DNA of 31,425 bases, taken from DATKZH01 sp964475955. GTDB taxonomy: Bacteria; Planctomycetota; Planctomycetia; Pirellulales; Thermoguttaceae. Below are positions 24,491 through 31,425 of the stretch, piece by piece (the stretch's first letter is position 1; each line of letters opens with the position of its first letter). Below the pieces are notes generated by a model. The model was not told where the DNA came from and did no database searches. It was given only the letters and a program-made list of their open reading frames with translations. The DNA lies in the NCBI GenBank assembly GCA_964475955.1, contig CAYYZY010000085.1, forward strand, positions 1-31,425. The letters run 5' to 3'. The position numbers and the translations under genes are program-made.

Positions 24491-25651
24491 TCAGTAGGCC
24501 AGCTCGACTCGCTTGCCCGAGTCGCTCGACTGGCGCATGGCGGCGATGATGGCGGCGACGCGGTAGCCGTCTTCGAAGGTGGCGTTGTAGGGCGACATGG
24601 GCCGGTCGTGGGCCACCGCCTCGAGGAAGTGGAACTTCTCGATGATTTGGCCGTGCTCCCAGCCCAGGTTGTGTCCGTGCGGCCACCACGGGCCGACGTA
24701 CGGGTGGTCGGCCTCGGTGGCCGAGATTTCGCTGAAGCCGAGCCGCGACTGGCCGCCCGGCCCCTGGATGCACGCGAACAGGCTGTTGGGGTGTTCGAGG
24801 TCCCAATGGACGGAGCCCTTGGAGCCGTTCACTTCCCAGGAGAGGTAGTTGCGGCGTCCGGCGGCCACGACCGACGACTCGACCACGCCGATCGCCCCAC
24901 TCTCGAATTCGAGCAGGGCGGAGGTGCCTTCGTCGGCCGTCACGTGGGGGTCGCCCGCGCTGGGCAGGTCGCGCCCGGCGTTGAACGTGCGCACCAGGGC
25001 CGAGACGCCGGCGATCTCGCCGGCCAGGAACCGGCACTGGTCGATGGCGTGGCTGCCGATCCCCTGGAGCCCGCCGGAGTGGGGCCAGGCGGAGTACCAT
25101 GCCTGGTCCGGCGCAAGCGACGGGTCGTGCCCGGCCATCTGGAGGTAGTTCGCCCGAACCTGGTAGACGCGGCCCAGCTCGCCGGAGTCGATCATGTCTT
25201 TGGCCAGGCGCACGGCGGGCATGAAGCGGTAGTTGAAGGTACACATCGCCTTGCCGGGTGCCCGGGCGGCGGCGTCGCGCATGCGGCGGGCGTCGTCGAC
25301 GGAGACGGCCATCGGCTTCTCGCAGACGACGTGCTTGCCGCTCTCCAGGGCCGCGATGCACGGATCGGGGTGGACGGGGTCGGGCCCGCAGTTGTCGACC
25401 ACGTCGACCCGCGCGTCGCCGACCATCTCGCGCCAGTCGGTGCAGAATTCTTCGTACCCGTACCGGGCGGCCTCGCGCGCGACGATTTTCTCGTTCTGGT
25501 CGCAAAGCACCAGCGGCCGGGGCACCACGCCCGAGCCGGCGTAGATGTAGGGGATCTTTTTGTACGCGTTCGTGTGGCATTTGCCCATGAAGCCGCAGCC
25601 CAGCAGCCCGATGCGGACCTCGCTGCGGCTCTCCGCCGATACTTTTTGCAT
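24491..25651 (-). CDS. Gfo/Idh/MocA-family NAD(P)-dependent oxidoreductase
   Basis: 386 aa. The ATG at 25651 (AGGAG about 12 bases upstream) begins MQKVSAESRSEVRIGLLGCGFMG, placing the Rossmann GxGxxG at residues 18-23. E111-K112-P113 (VVCEKPMAVS) is the signature that contacts the nicotinamide and substrate. The C-terminal alpha/beta domain includes GGLQGIGSHAIDQCRFLAG, with the catalytic-type His of the family. No signal peptide: cytoplasmic. Members oxidise or reduce sugars, sugar acids or inositols. Placement between the isomerase and the rhamnosidase suggests it acts on a sugar released by the latter. Confidence 0.94.
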   Translation of the reverse strand: MQKVSAESRSEVRIGLLGCGFMGKCHTNAYKKIPYIYAGSGVVPRPLVLCDQNEKIVAREAARYGYEEFCTDWREMVGDARVDVVDNCGPDPVHPDPCIAALESGKHVVCEKPMAVSVDDARRMRDAAARAPGKAMCTFNYRFMPAVRLAKDMIDSGELGRVYQVRANYLQMAGHDPSLAPDQAWYSAWPHSGGLQGIGSHAIDQCRFLAGEIAGVSALVRTFNAGRDLPSAGDPHVTADEGTSALLEFESGAIGVVESSVVAAGRRNYLSWEVNGSKGSVHWDLEHPNSLFACIQGPGGQSRLGFSEISATEADHPYVGPWWPHGHNLGWEHGQIIEKFHFLEAVAHDRPMSPYNATFEDGYRVAAIIAAMRQSSDSGKRVELAY

Positions 25652-25689
25652 GGTGAAGGTTCGCTCCTTGTCGTTCAAGCAGTCGGGGG

Positions 25690-26697
25690 TCACTCCGAGA
25701 GAACGTGTGCCAGGCGCTCCTTCGCCCACGCGGCGGATCCTCTCAGGTGCTCGTGTTCCCGCTCCCAGGCGGGCGGGCCGTCGGGGAGGCCCTCGGGCGG
25801 GGAGTCGGGGATCGGCTTGCGCCACGCCTTGGCCAGGTACCACGAAAGCCCGTCGCCGGGCGGCGCGGGGTGGCGCCCGAAGTAGCCCTCCTCAAGCACG
25901 TTGAGCGTGAAGGGGGCGAATTGGGAGTGGATTTCGAGGTTCAGGTTGGCCTCCGGGTGGTGCTCGGCGAGGCATTCGGCGATGGCCACGACGTCGATCT
26001 CGCCGTCGCCCAGGGCGCAGTTGCCCAGCGCGAGCCCGTGGGGGGTGCGGAGGATCTGGTAGTTCTTGAAGTGCGTGGTCAGGGAGTAGGGGGCCATGAT
26101 GCGGGCGAGGCGGAGCGGGTCGTCGAGGTCGAACGCCAGGTTGGCCGTGTCGAGCGTGAAGCCGAAGACGGGGCTTCCCACCCGGGCGCAAATGGCGGCT
26201 AGCTCGCGGACCGTGAAATCGGCGTGGTTCTCCATGGCGATCTTCATGCCGATCTGCTCGGCCGCGTCGCATGCTTCGCGCAGCACGGCGACGGCGTGGT
26301 CGGCCAGGGCGGCCATGTCGTGGCCTTCGTCGCGGGTGAACAGGTTTCCGGCCACGCATCGGAGGAAGGGCGAGCCGAGCCGTTTGGCCACGGCCAGGTG
26401 GTGGACGACGATCTCGGCGTCGGAGACCGAGACGTCGTAGCCCGCCTCGGCTAGCAGCTCGCGCCCCTTCTCCGCCATCGGGTGCCAGCGGAACAGGGAG
26501 CCCATGCCCAGCTCGATGTACAAGTCGTTCTCCTCGGCGAATTGGCGGACGGCGTCGAGGTCGGCGTCCTTGAACGAGACGAACGGCGAGGGCTCGAACA
26601 GCACGCCGGAGAGCCCCAGCTCCTTGGCCAGGCCGAGCACGCCGACGGGGTCGAGGCCCGAGTTGCGGGTGGAGTAGGAGTCGAGGCCGAGTTTCAT
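25690..26697 (-). CDS. Sugar phosphate isomerase/epimerase-like TIM-barrel protein
   Basis: 335 aa from the ATG at 26697 (AGGGAG 6 bases upstream). It opens MKLGLDSYSTRNSGLDP, typical of the xylose-isomerase-like/AP-endonuclease-2 TIM barrels. Candidate metal ligands occur at barrel strand ends: KIAMENHADF (Glu), FGFTLDTAN (Asp), THFKNYQ (His) and LNLEIHSQF (Glu). The family includes sugar and hydroxypyruvate isomerases, keto-acid epimerases and dehydratases. The C-terminal 60 residues are a Pro- and Glu-rich extension. It is followed by the Gfo/Idh gene after 38 bases. Isomerase plus Gfo/Idh pairs are common in planctomycete sugar clusters. Exact substrate cannot be told. Confidence 0.9.
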   Translation of the reverse strand: MKLGLDSYSTRNSGLDPVGVLGLAKELGLSGVLFEPSPFVSFKDADLDAVRQFAEENDLYIELGMGSLFRWHPMAEKGRELLAEAGYDVSVSDAEIVVHHLAVAKRLGSPFLRCVAGNLFTRDEGHDMAALADHAVAVLREACDAAEQIGMKIAMENHADFTVRELAAICARVGSPVFGFTLDTANLAFDLDDPLRLARIMAPYSLTTHFKNYQILRTPHGLALGNCALGDGEIDVVAIAECLAEHHPEANLNLEIHSQFAPFTLNVLEEGYFGRHPAPPGDGLSWYLAKAWRKPIPDSPPEGLPDGPPAWEREHEHLRGSAAWAKERLAHVLSE

Positions 26698-26709
26698 GGA
26701 ATGCTCCCT

Positions 26710-26764
26710 GAGGGGGTGACAAGGTGAGGGGGTGATAGGGTGACAAGGTGATGGGGTAAGGGGG
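26710..26764. repeat. G-rich minisatellite arm downstream of the four-helix-bundle gene
   Basis: On the plus strand this reads as irregular units of GGGGGTGA and GGTGACAAGGTGA. Two copies of GGGTGACAAGGTGA-like sequence are separated by 20 to 25 bases. It starts 13 bases beyond the isomerase ATG and ends at the four-helix-bundle stop. It is the inverse of the array at 27143-27183. Confidence 0.75.
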
Positions 26765-27145
26765 TTAGTGCAGGATCCAGGTTTCGGGGTGGTTGATCAT
26801 GCCGACGAGGGTTCGGAGGATCTCGTCGTACGTGCTGTAGAGCGTGCGGCCGTCGTCGCGTGGGAGGTAGCCGCACTTGACGGCGAACTCGAGCCACACC
26901 TGAGTCTCCGCGGCCTCGGTCTCGGCGTCCGAAAGCTTGCTAACGAACGCCCCTTCGTAACGCCGTTTCCTCCACGCTTCGGCGATGTTCCCACATACGC
27001 TCCGCGACGCCCGCCGCATCTGATCCGTAAGCGAGTATATCTCTTCCTTCGGAAACCCCTTCGACAACTCAAAGATCCTCATCGCCGCCTCAAACGCCTT
27101 CCTGTACACCTCCAACTCGCAATGCGTCCGAATCGCCTTCTTCAC
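26765..27145 (-). CDS. Four-helix-bundle protein of the 23S rRNA intervening-sequence (S23) family
   Basis: 126 aa from a GTG at 27145. The sequence (CELEVYRKAFEAAMRIFELSKGFPKEE, here cited as LEVYRKAFEAAM and SKGFPKEEIYSL, then TDQMRRASRSVCGNIAEAWRKR and YEGAFVSKLSDAETEAAETQVWL) fits the four-helix-bundle family first known as ORFs inside 23S rRNA intervening sequences. Family members form pentameric rings and are often scattered as stand-alone genes; their function is not established. Here the gene lies inside a sugar-catabolism operon, 20 bases after the URO-D-like gene. GAGGGGG before the GTG, part of the flanking minisatellite, may serve as ribosome site. Both sides are bordered by inverted G-rich arrays, so the gene looks inserted. 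Confidence 0.9.
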   Translation of the reverse strand: MKKAIRTHCELEVYRKAFEAAMRIFELSKGFPKEEIYSLTDQMRRASRSVCGNIAEAWRKRRYEGAFVSKLSDAETEAAETQVWLEFAVKCGYLPRDDGRTLYSTYDEILRTLVGMINHPETWILH

Positions 27146-27183
27146 CCCGTCACCCCCTCACTCGGTCACCCCCTCACCCCCGC
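27143..27183. repeat. G-rich minisatellite arm upstream of the four-helix-bundle gene
   Basis: On the plus strand it reads CACCCCGTCACCCCCTCA and further CACCCCCTCAC units; on the gene strand GGGGGTGA units. It covers the four-helix-bundle start codon and the last four codons (G-V-R-G) and stop of the URO-D-like gene at 27166. It is complementary to the array at 26710-26764. Confidence 0.75.
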
Positions 27184-28494
27184 TATGCGCTCCGCCTCTT
27201 CCCGCGCGATCCGGCACCAGCGGGCGACGTTTTCCGGGCGGCCGCCGATCGTGTGGTTGTCTTTCATGATGATTTCGACGACGCAGCCGCGCGTCGCCTC
27301 CAGCGCCCTGCGCAGATCGGCGCGGATGGCCTCTTCGTCGATCCGGGGCGTGGAGATGGGCGTCGGGCTGGGTTTCATCGAGAGAATGTAATTGTCTTCC
27401 AGGTATTCGCCCATCTTCTCCAGGTTGGCCCAGGGCGAACAGGAGACGCGGCGGAGGTTGGGGTGCCGCCGGGCGACGTGCCACCGCATGTGCAACGGCT
27501 CGCAGCAGCCGTAGCAGGTCAGCCCGAAGCGCTCCATGATCGGCTGTTCGCAGGGGAAGACGAACTCCTCGTACATGGCGGGCGACACGTGCACGGTCTC
27601 CTGGCTCTCGGTGAACCCCCACATGTCGACCGTGCGCACGCGCCCGTCGAAGTCGGGCTGGGGCAGTTCCTCGGTGAAGCCGAATCCGCCCGAGCCGACG
27701 TACGTCCCGTCGCTGTTGAGGCTCAACAGGCCGTTCGCCTCGAGGTAGTCGAGCTTGTCGCGGTTGCCCTGGGAGAGGATGGAGAGGAGCTGCTTCAGTT
27801 CGTCGGGGTGGTCGATGAAGTCGCACATCAGGTTGCCCAGGCCGCGGAGCATGACGGCGGGCAGGGTGACGCCGAGCGACCACCACCACGTGCCCTTGAG
27901 CCGGACGGTGAGGATCCGGCCGAACACGTCGTCGGCGATCTGGCGGCAGCCCTCGGTCGTTTCCCAGTCGATCTCCACCCGGGGCGAATGGAGCTTTTCG
28001 AGATCGGTGGCGTAGTCCTTCACGGGCGCGTCCCACACGCAGGAGCCCTGGTCGGCCGTGCGATGGAAGACGGTTTGGAGCCCCCGGTCGTCGGGCTGCG
28101 CCGTGTAGGGGACGTCGAAAAAGGGCTCGACCGGCTTGTCGTCGCCCATCGCTTCGCCCCAGAAGATCTCCTTGCGCAGGTCGATTTCCCAACGCCGGGC
28201 GAGCTTGCCGCGGCACTGCATTTGGGCTTCGGTGACGATCTCGTTCCAGCCGTTTTCCGGGTCGCAGAAGACGACCGGCCGCGGGGGCCGGAGCATGTTG
28301 AGCCCGGTCCACAGCCGGCGGACCTCCTCCATGCGCGGGCTGGCCGCCATCTCCGCCACGCGCTCGGCCAGCGCGCGGAGCACGGCCTTGTCGTCGGCCG
28401 ACATGGCCACGTCCTGCGGCACGAAGCCGGTCGTGATCTTGCCCGAGGCGGTCTGGTCGAGCCCGGTCGACGGGCCGTTGCCGTAGTTGTCCAT
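27166..28494 (-). CDS. URO-D/corrinoid-methyltransferase-superfamily protein
   Basis: 442 aa from the ATG at 28494 (GAGGG 9 bases upstream); the frame is open further to 28719 but with low-complexity Arg-rich sequence only. The C-terminal half has FGLTCYGCCEPLHMRWHVARRHPNLRRVS, shown here as TCYGCCEPLHMRW, and SCSPWANLEKMGEYLEDNYILSMKP (SPWANLEKM), which resemble the uroporphyrinogen-decarboxylase-like superfamily that includes methyl-transferring MtaA/MtbA enzymes. Proteins of this subtype are frequent beside planctomycete and lentisphaeral sugar genes and are usually unannotated. The Cys and His in CCEPLH may bind zinc. No signal peptide. It heads the operon reading to 20935. Its last codons and stop lie in a minisatellite, so the original C-terminus may have been replaced. 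Confident as a gene, moderate as to family. Confidence 0.78.
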   Translation of the reverse strand: MDNYGNGPSTGLDQTASGKITTGFVPQDVAMSADDKAVLRALAERVAEMAASPRMEEVRRLWTGLNMLRPPRPVVFCDPENGWNEIVTEAQMQCRGKLARRWEIDLRKEIFWGEAMGDDKPVEPFFDVPYTAQPDDRGLQTVFHRTADQGSCVWDAPVKDYATDLEKLHSPRVEIDWETTEGCRQIADDVFGRILTVRLKGTWWWSLGVTLPAVMLRGLGNLMCDFIDHPDELKQLLSILSQGNRDKLDYLEANGLLSLNSDGTYVGSGGFGFTEELPQPDFDGRVRTVDMWGFTESQETVHVSPAMYEEFVFPCEQPIMERFGLTCYGCCEPLHMRWHVARRHPNLRRVSCSPWANLEKMGEYLEDNYILSMKPSPTPISTPRIDEEAIRADLRRALEATRGCVVEIIMKDNHTIGGRPENVARWCRIAREEAERIAGVRG

Positions 28495-28570
28495 GCGGAG
28501 AATCCCTCGCGTGGGGGCACGCCGTGGTCTGAATGCCCGCTTGCGGCCAAGGCGGCGCTGGCGCCCGACG

Positions 28571-28599
28571 ATGCTACGCGCGGCCGAAATCCTCGTCAA
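28571..28599 (-). promoter_or_regulatory. Promoter candidate for the sugar-catabolism operon
   Basis: Minus strand: -35 TTGACG (28599-28594, 5 of 6), 17-base spacer, -10 TAGCAT (28576-28571, 4 of 6). The leader to the ATG at 28494 would be about 70 bases. Confidence 0.55.
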
Positions 28600-28658
28600 G
28601 CCGACGCGGTGGATCCGGCCCCCGGGCGGCCCCCGGTAATGAACGCCCGGCGAAGCCG

Positions 28659-28687
28659 TGGACACCGCCGCGGGCCGGCCGTAGACT
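28659..28687 (+). promoter_or_regulatory. Promoter candidate for the decayed sulfatase gene
   Basis: Plus strand: -35 TGGACA (28659-28664, 5 of 6), 17-base spacer, -10 TAGACT (28682-28687, 4 of 6), about 55 bases before the ATG at 28743. It is back to back with the operon promoter at 28571-28599. Confidence 0.5.
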
Positions 28688-28742
28688 GAGTCGGGTTGGC
28701 ACCACGTCGGGGAAACCACGAACCAACGAAAGGCCCGAAACC

Positions 28743-29716
28743 ATGCGTCCTCCCATGCGTCCTCCCATGCGGCTTCTCTGCGTTTGTCTCGGGTTGGCGC
28801 CGGCGCTCGGCGCGATCGGCACGGTTCGGGCCGCGGAACGGCAAGCGACGGCCGAGCGGCCGAACGTCCTCTTCGTCTTCACCGACGACCAGCGGTGGGA
28901 CACGATCCACGCGCTGGGGAACCCCGAAATCACAACGCCGAACCTCGACCGGTCGGAGAACTTCATGCCGCGGCATCCGTTCGAAAACGGCGACCTCCTG
29001 ATCCGCGACGAAATGCTGGCCCCGTTTCCCCGCACGCCCGAGGTGATGCGGCGCCACCTGGCCGACTACTACGCCGTCTGCACCTACATCGACGCCCAGG
29101 TCGGGCGCCTGCTCGGCGCGCTCGAACGGCGCGGCCTGGCCGACGAGACGGTCGTCATCTTCTCCAGCGACCAAGGGCTGGCCGTGGGCGGGCGCCACGG
29201 CCTGATGGGTAAGCAGAACCTGTACGAGCACGTCAAGCCGCCGTTGGTGTTCGCCGGCCCCGGCATCCGCCACGGGCAGTCCGACGCCCTGGTCTACCTG
29301 TTCGACCTCTTCCCCACGATCTGCGACCTGGCCCGCGCCGAAACGCCCGATGCGGTGAGGGCCGGAGCCTGATGCCGATCATCCGGGGCGAAAAGGCGAA
29401 GCTTCGCGACTACGTGCTCGGGGCCTACAAGGCGACCCAGCGCATGGTTCGCGACGAGCGCTGGAAGCTGATCAAGTACCACGTGGCCGGCCGGAAGCAT
29501 CGCCAGCTCTTCGACCTCCAGAACGACCCCGAAGAGACCCACAACCTGGCCGACGACCCGGCGCACGCCGCCACGCTGGCGCGCCTCGAAAAGCTCCTCG
29601 ACCACGCCCGCGCCGAGTTCGACGACCCGGTCGATTTCGAGGACGTCGGCGGACCGGCCAGCCGGCCGTGGGGGTCGCGGCGCAAGAAGGCGTCGAAGCC
29701 GAAGCCCGGCGGGTGA
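28743..29716 (+). pseudogene. Decayed exported sulfatase: internal deletion of the active site plus frameshift
   Basis: The reading from the ATG at 28743 has a signal peptide (LLCVCLGLAPALGAIGTVRA), then RPNVLFVFTDDQRWDTIH, the usual sulfatase start with its Ca-binding Asp pair. After TTPNLDR it jumps directly to ENFMPRHPFENGDLL, sequence normally well over 100 residues later. The C-x-P-x-R site that becomes formylglycine is therefore missing. The remainder (VVIFSSDQGLAVGGRHGLMGKQNLYEH in parts: FSSDQG, GLMGKQNLYEH) is normal to 29372, where a TGA interrupts. Shifting one base near 29356 restores EGRSLMPIIRGEKAKLRDYV and the usual C-terminus to 29716. The start codon is embedded in a triple ATGCGTCCTCCC-like repeat (28743, 28755, 28767). 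An inactive remnant is the best reading; the frameshift alone could be a sequencing error, the deletion hardly. Confidence 0.88.
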
Positions 29717-29775
29717 CGGGCCGCGAGCACGCCGAAAAAGACACTGCACGCTGCTGAGGTTCGACGCAGAATTCC

Positions 29776-29840
29776 AACAGGAGGCAGCAGAGGGAACAGA
29801 GAAGGGGAATCGTTCTCCGTTTCCTCTGCTGCCTCCTGTT
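29776..29840. repeat. Inverted repeat between convergent sulfatase genes
   Basis: The arms AACAGGAGGCAGCAGAGG (29776-29793) and CCTCTGCTGCCTCCTGTT (29823-29840) are perfect 18-base complements, and the 29-base loop is partly self-complementary (GAGAAGGGGAATC with GTTCTCCG). It lies between the end of the decayed sulfatase and the end of the intact one and may serve as a bidirectional terminator. It also resembles dispersed repeats. Confidence 0.75.
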
Positions 29841-29855
29841 CGAAATGCGCATCCT

Positions 29856-31385
29856 TTACGGCTGCGGTGCGTGCAAGGGCCGGTACGGGCGGCCCGGGAT
29901 CAGGCGGCGGCCGTCGGAAAAACCTTCGGGGCGCTGGGCGAGCCGCTCGACGAGCGTGGCGCGCCACTTCGCGAGCGTCTTGCGATGGGCGGGCTCGTTG
30001 GCCAGATCGTGCTCCTCGCGGGGGTCGTTCTCCAGGTCGAACAGGTGTTCGCTGCCGTCGGCCGGGCGCCACACGTACTTGTAGCGGCCGTCGCACAGCG
30101 CGTGGAACGCCTGGGCCTGGCCGTAGCACGGGGCGTGCTCGAAGTGGAGCCAGGGACGCAGCTCGGCCTCTTCGCCCCGCAGGGCGGGCACGAGGCTGAC
30201 GCCGTCGATCCGCTCGGGCATCGCGGCGCCGGCCAGGTCCAAAAGCGTGGGCATCACGTCCTCCAGGCAGACCGGCCGGAAGCACCGCAGGCCGGCGCGG
30301 AAGCCCAGCTCCGGCGAGCCCGCGACGACGAACGGGACGTTGGCCGAGCCCTCAAACGGCTCGCACTTGCGGAAGTAGCCGTGGTCGCCGAGCATTTCGC
30401 CGTGGTCGGCGAAGAGCCAGATGAGCCAGGGTCGGCCGGCCTTCTCGCTCCGCGCCTTGAACTCCTCGACGAGGGGGGCGGTCTCGTCGTCGAGCTGCTC
30501 GATCAGCCCGAAGTACCCGGCCTGCGCGGCGCGCAGCGGCTCTCCCTCCAAAAGCACGCGATGCCCCGGCCGGTCGCCCTTGGGGGTTAACGCATTCCAA
30601 TCGACCCAGTCGCCGTGGGCCGGTTGCGGCAGACTTGCCGCGTAGTAGTGGTCGAAGTACTTCTTGGGCGGGAAGAGCGGCGGGTGCGGGGCGACGAACG
30701 ACGCGGTCAGAAACAGGGGCTTCTCGGCCGCGCTCTCGGCTAGCAACCGGCGGGCCTGGCGCACGATCCAGGCGACCCGATGGTGCTCGGCGGCAAACGG
30801 CCACGGCCGGGCCTCCCACCCGTTCTTCGACAGGCCCAGGTCGGCGATCAGCTTGTTGATGCCCTCCGTCTGCGGTGCGACCTGCTCCAGGTAGGTATCG
30901 TAGACGTCGTCGCGATCGTCCCCGTCGTACCGGGAGGCGAGAACCTGCGTCTGGTAGCCGTACCGCTCGGCGCGCGGAACCTGGTGCATGTTGCGGCCGA
31001 CCAAAACGGTGCTATAGCCCGCTTCCCCCAGCAGTTGCGGCAGCGTGGGAGCGGTGATCGGCCTGCCCGCGTAGCCGACCACGCCGCTGGTCTGGGGAAA
31101 CAGGCCGGTGAGCAACGAGCGTCGGGCGGGCTTGCACGAGGGCACCGTGGTGTACGCCCGGCGAAACAGCGCGCCTCGGCGCGCAAGGGAGTCGAAGTTC
31201 GGGGTGCGGACCGCCGCGTGGTCGAGGATCGAGAGGCAGTCGCCGCGCATCTGGTCGGGCATGATCACCAGCACGTCGGGCCGGGGCGCCTTTTCGGCCG
31301 CCGGCAGAGGGCCGCACAGCGCGGCGAGGAGCCAGGGCAGGACGTATCGAACGAGAGAAGCGCCGGACGATTGTCGAGTAGACAT
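29856..31385 (-). CDS. Exported type I (formylglycine) sulfatase
   Basis: 509 aa from the ATG at 31385; an in-frame ATG at 31400 is also possible, and neither has a strong ribosome site. Residues 10-32 are a signal peptide (LVRYVLPWLLAALCGPLPAA). RPDVLVIMPDQMRGD gives the Ca-binding start. C84-K-P-A-R88 followed by RSLLTG is the C-x-P-x-R sulfatase signature; C84 would be oxidised to formylglycine by a separate enzyme not seen here. Later motifs LFADHGEMLGDHGYFRK and the C-terminal DGRYKYVWRP with LFDLENDPREEHDLAN are typical. It should hydrolyse sulfate esters of carbohydrates outside the cytoplasm. Sulfatases are abundant in planctomycetes. The gene faces the decayed sulfatase across an inverted repeat. 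Confidence 0.95.
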   Translation of the reverse strand: MSTRQSSGASLVRYVLPWLLAALCGPLPAAEKAPRPDVLVIMPDQMRGDCLSILDHAAVRTPNFDSLARRGALFRRAYTTVPSCKPARRSLLTGLFPQTSGVVGYAGRPITAPTLPQLLGEAGYSTVLVGRNMHQVPRAERYGYQTQVLASRYDGDDRDDVYDTYLEQVAPQTEGINKLIADLGLSKNGWEARPWPFAAEHHRVAWIVRQARRLLAESAAEKPLFLTASFVAPHPPLFPPKKYFDHYYAASLPQPAHGDWVDWNALTPKGDRPGHRVLLEGEPLRAAQAGYFGLIEQLDDETAPLVEEFKARSEKAGRPWLIWLFADHGEMLGDHGYFRKCEPFEGSANVPFVVAGSPELGFRAGLRCFRPVCLEDVMPTLLDLAGAAMPERIDGVSLVPALRGEEAELRPWLHFEHAPCYGQAQAFHALCDGRYKYVWRPADGSEHLFDLENDPREEHDLANEPAHRKTLAKWRATLVERLAQRPEGFSDGRRLIPGRPYRPLHAPQP

Positions 31386-31425
31386 ACTATGGTCTCTCAT
31401 TTAGGTATGCTTTGTATTCCCTGTT

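Noticed and set aside
24468..25580. Upstream extension of the rhamnosidase frame
   Set aside because: It overlaps the Gfo/Idh gene in another frame with Arg-rich noise. The ATG at 24467 has a ribosome site and a signal peptide.
26765..27145. Possible 23S rRNA intervening sequence in place
   Set aside because: The four-helix-bundle gene lies between sugar genes; no rRNA sequence is present on either side.
26700..27185. CRISPR-like repeat array
   Set aside because: The units are short, irregular and G-rich with no uniform spacers, so this is a minisatellite.

Overview
The window is high-GC DNA that looks like a member of the Planctomycetota. The clearest markers are a DUF1559-type pseudopilin (FTLVELL start and H-x9-DG end), a DUF1573 protein, exported sulfatases, a secreted TPR-CHAT protein, a GH106-type rhamnosidase next to Gfo/Idh and sugar-isomerase genes, and dispersed intergenic inverted repeats. 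A run of exactly 100 N at 9184-9283 is a scaffold gap, so gene order across it is uncertain. I see no rRNA, tRNA, CRISPR array or transposase.

Layout. At 1-3384, on the minus strand, lie an exported methyltransferase with an internally duplicated, partly degenerate second half (cut by the window edge), an unrecognised exported protein, and a thioredoxin-TPR protein. At 4126-9058, on the plus strand, lie a long UbiD-family decarboxylase, a prepilin-peptidase-like membrane protein that lacks its second catalytic motif, a LOG-family protein and a UVR-motif protein. After the gap come a cysteine-rich outer-membrane-like protein with a strong terminator and a 993-residue exported TPR-CHAT protein. 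At 14057-17689 (minus) a GT-C type membrane glycosyltransferase is coupled to an unusual ORF that fuses a methyltransferase to a DUF1559 pseudopilin. At 17831-20776 (minus) a near-consensus promoter drives a three-gene exported set: a DUF1573 protein, a membrane-anchored LolA-like protein and a small cysteine-rich protein.

From 28494 down to 20935 (minus) runs a probable carbohydrate-catabolism operon: a URO-D/methyltransferase-like protein, a four-helix-bundle protein, a TIM-barrel isomerase, a Gfo/Idh/MocA oxidoreductase, a GH106-type alpha-L-rhamnosidase and a small broken ORF. The four-helix-bundle gene sits between inverted arrays of a G-rich GGGGGTGA minisatellite and looks inserted. 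Two sulfatase genes end the window: a decayed one without its active site, divergent from the operon, and an intact one facing it. Together they suggest breakdown of a sulfated, rhamnose-containing polysaccharide, which is inferred from families and context only.

The items most worth a second look are the methyltransferase-pseudopilin fusion, the bracketed four-helix-bundle gene and the DUF1573 / LolA-like / cysteine-rich cassette.
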